A model generated the notes under the pieces. That model was given only the letters and a program-made list of their open reading frames with translations. It was not told the origin of the DNA and ran no database searches. Position numbers and translations under genes: made by a program. DNA of 64,000 bases from GCA-003244245 sp035606945 (GTDB lineage: Bacteria > Actinomycetota > Actinomycetes > Mycobacteriales > Pseudonocardiaceae): the NCBI GenBank assembly GCA_035606945.1, contig DATNDR010000036.1, positions 1-64,000 on the forward strand, in the 5' to 3' direction. Shown piece by piece: positions 61,587-64,000 of the stretch (position 1 is the first letter of the stretch; the number at the start of each line of letters is the position of its first letter).

Positions 61587-61817
61587 GTGCGGTGGCAGTG
61601 GGACGTGCTCGACGCGTTTCGCTACGGGAGGCCCTGGTCGTGGCTGATGTCGATCGGGCGGGTAAACCGCTCACGGCAAGCACGGGAGGGTCGGCACCCG
61701 GCCCTCGTGGTCGGTCCCGCTGAGCCGAACAAGGCGCTGCGGAAGCGACCAACTAGAGGCCGGCCGGCCCACCGAGACGCGGGCGCGGGTGCCGCGCACG
61801 CCAGGGAGCTGCCGTGA
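61587..61817 (+). CDS. small basic protein upstream of PhoH2, possible PhoAT antitoxin equivalent
   Basis: A 76-residue frame starting with GTG (VRWQWDVLDAFRYGRPWSWL) and ending with an Arg/Ala-rich tail. Third codon positions are strongly G/C, as in genuine genes here. Its TGA overlaps the phoH2 start by 4 bp (GTGA). In mycobacteria a short gene, phoAT, overlaps phoH2 in the same way and its product acts as antitoxin. I infer equivalence from position, size and overlap only; I cannot show sequence similarity. Confidence 0.5.
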   Translation: MRWQWDVLDAFRYGRPWSWLMSIGRVNRSRQAREGRHPALVVGPAEPNKALRKRPTRGRPAHRDAGAGAAHARELP

Positions 61818-63148
61818 TCGCCTCTCGCTCGCCACACTCCACCACCCTCGGTATCCGCACCTACGTGCTGGACACGTCGGTCCTGCTGTCTGACCCGTGG
61901 GCACTGCTTCGATTCGACGAGCACGAAGTGGTGTTGCCACTTGTGGTCATCGGGGAACTGGAAGGCAAGCGGCATCACTCGGAACTCGGCTGGTTCGCCA
62001 GGGAAGCGCTGCGGCTGCTGGACGACCTGCGGCGGACGCACGGTCGGCTGGACGCGCCGGTACCGATCGGTGAGTTCGGTGGCACCCTGTGCGTTGAGCT
62101 CAATCACTGTGACCCGGCGGTGTTGCCGTCCGGGTTCCGTACCGACAGCAACGACTCCCGCATCCTGGCCTGCGCGCTGAACCTGGTCGCCGACGGTCGC
62201 AACGTCACTCTGGTCACCAAGGATATGCCACTGCGCGTCAAGGCGGGGGCGGTCGGTTTGGCCGCCGACGAGTACCGCGCCCAGGACGTGGTGCCATCGG
62301 GGTGGACCGGAATCAGCGACGTCGAGGTCGGCGCAGCGGTGCTCGACGAGCTCTACAAAGCGGGAATTGCCGATCTCGCCGAGCACCCCGACATCGCCGG
62401 ACTGCCGTGCAACACCGGTTTGCGGTTGTTCTCCGGGACGGCGACCGCGCTGGGCCGGATCAGCCCGGACAAGCGAGTCCGGCTCGTTCGCGGGGATCGC
62501 GAGGCTTTCGGCCTGCGGGGCCGTTCTGCTGAGCAGCGCATCGCGCTGGAGCTGCTGGCCGATCCCGACATCGGCATCGTCTCCCTCGGTGGCCGGGCCG
62601 GAACCGGCAAGTCGGCGCTCGCGCTGTGCGCGGGTCTGGAAGCCGTGATGGAGCGCGGCGCGCACCGCCGGGTCATCGTCTTCCGGCCGCTGTACGCCGT
62701 GGGCGGCCAGGAGCTGGGCTACTTGCCGGGCAGCGAGAACGAGAAGATGCAGCCCTGGGCGCAGGCGGTGTTCGACACTCTCGGCGCGATCGCGTCGCCG
62801 AACGTCATCGATGAGGTCATCGACCGCGGGATGCTCGAGGTGATGCCGTTGACCCACATTCGCGGCCGGTCCCTGCACGACTCCTTCGTGATCGTCGACG
62901 AGGCCCAGTCTCTGGAACGCAACGTGCTGCTTACGGTGCTGTCGAGGCTGGGTACCGGGTCCCGGGTGGTGCTCACCCACGACGTCGCGCAGCGGGACAA
63001 TCTCCGGGTCGGCCGCCATGACGGGGTGGCCGCGGTGATCGAGAAGCTCAAGGGGCACCCGCTGTTCGCGCACGTCACGCTCACTCGATCGGAGCGCTCG
63101 CCGATCGCCGCGCTGGTCACCGAGATGCTGGAGGGCTACGCACACTGA
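61814..63148 (+). CDS. phoH2: PhoH2: PIN-domain RNase fused to PhoH ATPase
   Basis: A 444-residue protein. The N-terminal PIN domain (about residues 15-150) starts YVLDTSVLLSDPWALLRF and holds the acidic residues of the PIN active site (EGKRHHSE; SNDSRILACAL). The C-terminal PhoH ATPase has Walker A LGGRAGTGKSALALCAG near residue 258, RPLYAVGGQELGYLPG, and Walker B SFVIVDEAQSLERNVLLTVLSRLGTGSRVVLTHD. The mycobacterial enzyme (Rv1095) is an ATP-dependent RNA helicase and RNase. GTG 61814 overlaps a small upstream gene. Confidence 0.93.
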   Translation: MIASRSPHSTTLGIRTYVLDTSVLLSDPWALLRFDEHEVVLPLVVIGELEGKRHHSELGWFAREALRLLDDLRRTHGRLDAPVPIGEFGGTLCVELNHCDPAVLPSGFRTDSNDSRILACALNLVADGRNVTLVTKDMPLRVKAGAVGLAADEYRAQDVVPSGWTGISDVEVGAAVLDELYKAGIADLAEHPDIAGLPCNTGLRLFSGTATALGRISPDKRVRLVRGDREAFGLRGRSAEQRIALELLADPDIGIVSLGGRAGTGKSALALCAGLEAVMERGAHRRVIVFRPLYAVGGQELGYLPGSENEKMQPWAQAVFDTLGAIASPNVIDEVIDRGMLEVMPLTHIRGRSLHDSFVIVDEAQSLERNVLLTVLSRLGTGSRVVLTHDVAQRDNLRVGRHDGVAAVIEKLKGHPLFAHVTLTRSERSPIAALVTEMLEGYAH

Positions 63149-63151
63149 GCG

Positions 63152-63214
63152 AGGTTGGCCGCTCTTGAAGAGCTACCAAGCCGCGTGCGGGGTGCCTTGA
63201 AGAGCGGCCAACCT
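63152..63214. repeat. inverted copies of the CTTGAAG..CCAACC element after phoH2
   Basis: AGGTTGGCCGCTCTTGAAG (63152-63170) pairs with CTTGAAGAGCGGCCAACCT (63196-63214) except for one base. A third diverged copy (CTTGAAGAGCTACCAAGCC) starts at 63164. The stop of the convergent regulator gene is in the loop and its last codons are in the right arm. Confidence 0.7.
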
Positions 63215-64000
63215 GACGGCCCTGCCCCCACCGGAGCTGGATCCGGACGGCACCAAAGCCATCTCCGGACGGGGGTCGGACCAGACGTCGAGGGCCTCGA
63301 GCACCTGCTGGAAGCAGCGGGCCGCCTTCTCGTGACACCGTTGCAGGCGATGCACCGTGCGGATCCGGCGGACCGCGCAGGCAACAGTATGGCGATCGAC
63401 CAATGCCCGCAGGTAGAGCAGGGAGTGCTCCAGGCGGGGCAGGGCTTCGTCGAAGCGGCTCGCATCGCGGCCGCCGGCGAGGCGGCCAGCCACGAGGGTG
63501 GCAACGGCACGATCACGCCCGGCTCCGCACGCCGTGAGCGTCTGGTCGAAACCGTCGAGTGCCTCATGCAGGCGGTGCAGGAGCCGGCGCAGCTCGCCTG
63601 CATCGGGCAGTGCCATGCTGCCCTGCCCGGCGTCGACCGTGCGCCGAGCCCCGGCGAGCATCAGCTCGCAGACTGCCCGCCAATCGTCGTAGTGTCCACG
63701 AGCGAGGAAAATTCCGGCTAGCCGCACGCCCAACGCCCACCCGAGCTGATCGGACCCGACCGCGTAGGCTTGGTCGATGGCGCCGATCAGGCCCGTGCAT
63801 TCCGCGGTGAGCCAACCGGCGGGGTCGGTGACCACAGCCGCGACCACCGATTCGTCAGGACGCCAGCAGGTCGCGGTGTCGACAGGCCGGGCGAAGGCGG
63901 GGCCGGTCATGGACCGTCCAGCCTGCTCGGCCAGAGCCAGCCATCCCCCGAAGGCCCGATCCAGCGCGGCGAGCCGGCCGGCGTGGGACTCCTGAGTCGC
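63173..64000 (-). CDS. C-terminal part of SARP/AfsR-type or TPR regulator (runs off window)
   Basis: The frame is open from 64000 leftward, 276 codons, so it is a 3' fragment. It is helical and Ala/Leu-rich: RLAALDRAFGGWLALAEQAG, then WLTAECTGLIGAIDQAYAVGSDQLGWALGVRLAGIFLARGHYDDWRAV. That last part matches the region between the ATPase and TPR domains of SARP-family transcriptional activators (LAWxLAxRLxGFFxxRGHxDDWR). No helix-turn-helix is visible here; it would be encoded beyond the window. Its final residues (ALQGTPHAAW) come from a dispersed repeat element. Confidence 0.6.
   Translation of the reverse strand, partial: ATQESHAGRLAALDRAFGGWLALAEQAGRSMTGPAFARPVDTATCWRPDESVVAAVVTDPAGWLTAECTGLIGAIDQAYAVGSDQLGWALGVRLAGIFLARGHYDDWRAVCELMLAGARRTVDAGQGSMALPDAGELRRLLHRLHEALDGFDQTLTACGAGRDRAVATLVAGRLAGGRDASRFDEALPRLEHSLLYLRALVDRHTVACAVRRIRTVHRLQRCHEKAARCFQQVLEALDVWSDPRPEMALVPSGSSSGGGRAVRLAALQGTPHAAW

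Noticed and set aside
61622..63145. 507-codon frame opposite phoH2
   Set aside because: PhoH2 motifs on the plus strand settle the coding direction.

Overview
The window is GC-rich, densely coded actinobacterial chromosome. It has many GTG starts, 1-8 bp gene overlaps, a mycothiol enzyme (mca), DUF3558 lipoproteins, PPE/EspG-type secretion substrates and an Rv1086-type cis-prenyltransferase. Two gene runs follow the order I know from Mycobacterium tuberculosis. One is mfd, mazG, lpqU-like, eno, ftsB/divIC, DUF501, ppx (Rv1020-Rv1026). The other is cbs, pra, metB, greA, DUF4307, mca, small membrane protein, YyaL-like protein, cis-prenyltransferase, phoH2 (Rv1077-Rv1095). With the DUF3558/PPE/EspG genes this suggests the order Pseudonocardiales; I cannot name the genus.

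Layout. 0-6.3 kb: envelope polysaccharide genes (partial ATP-grasp, nucleotide-sugar dehydrogenase, glycosyltransferase, polysaccharide deacetylase), an ECF-like sigma factor, and two LuxR-type regulators whose receiver domains lack the phospho-accepting Asp. 6.6-26.1 kb: the mfd-to-ppx core block. It is interrupted by an island of type VII secretion substrates (10.2-15.4 kb) and followed by a uracil-DNA glycosylase and an NDH-2 NADH dehydrogenase. 26.1-44.6 kb: accessory material starting at an odd tRNA. It holds a phosphatase, a deaminase, a flavin monooxygenase, a DUF4143 ATPase, a formate dehydrogenase locus, a shortened SDR, a CheB/CheR-PAS/STAS signalling group, PRC-barrel proteins, a Bax-inhibitor-1 homologue and a GDSL hydrolase. 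44.7-64 kb: the cbs-to-phoH2 core block with ilvA and an RND permease, ending in a partial SARP-like regulator.

The most interesting locus is formate dehydrogenase (30.4-36.0 kb). The catalytic gene contains an in-frame TGA exactly where these enzymes carry selenocysteine. A 7-bp hairpin with a GGUCU loop starts 11 nt after it, as expected of a bacterial SECIS. The catalytic gene lacks its N-terminal iron-sulfur domains. These are encoded as a separate protein two genes downstream, after a NuoE-NuoF fusion. Together with divergent fdhD this looks like an NAD-linked selenocysteine formate dehydrogenase with its alpha subunit split in two and the halves in reversed order.

The window is also rich in short dispersed intergenic elements. 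There are two oppositely oriented 22-bp tandem arrays bracketing the AidB-like/ppx pair, and three hairpin families. Several hairpins contain the stop codons of adjacent genes, so they probably act as terminators at gene ends.
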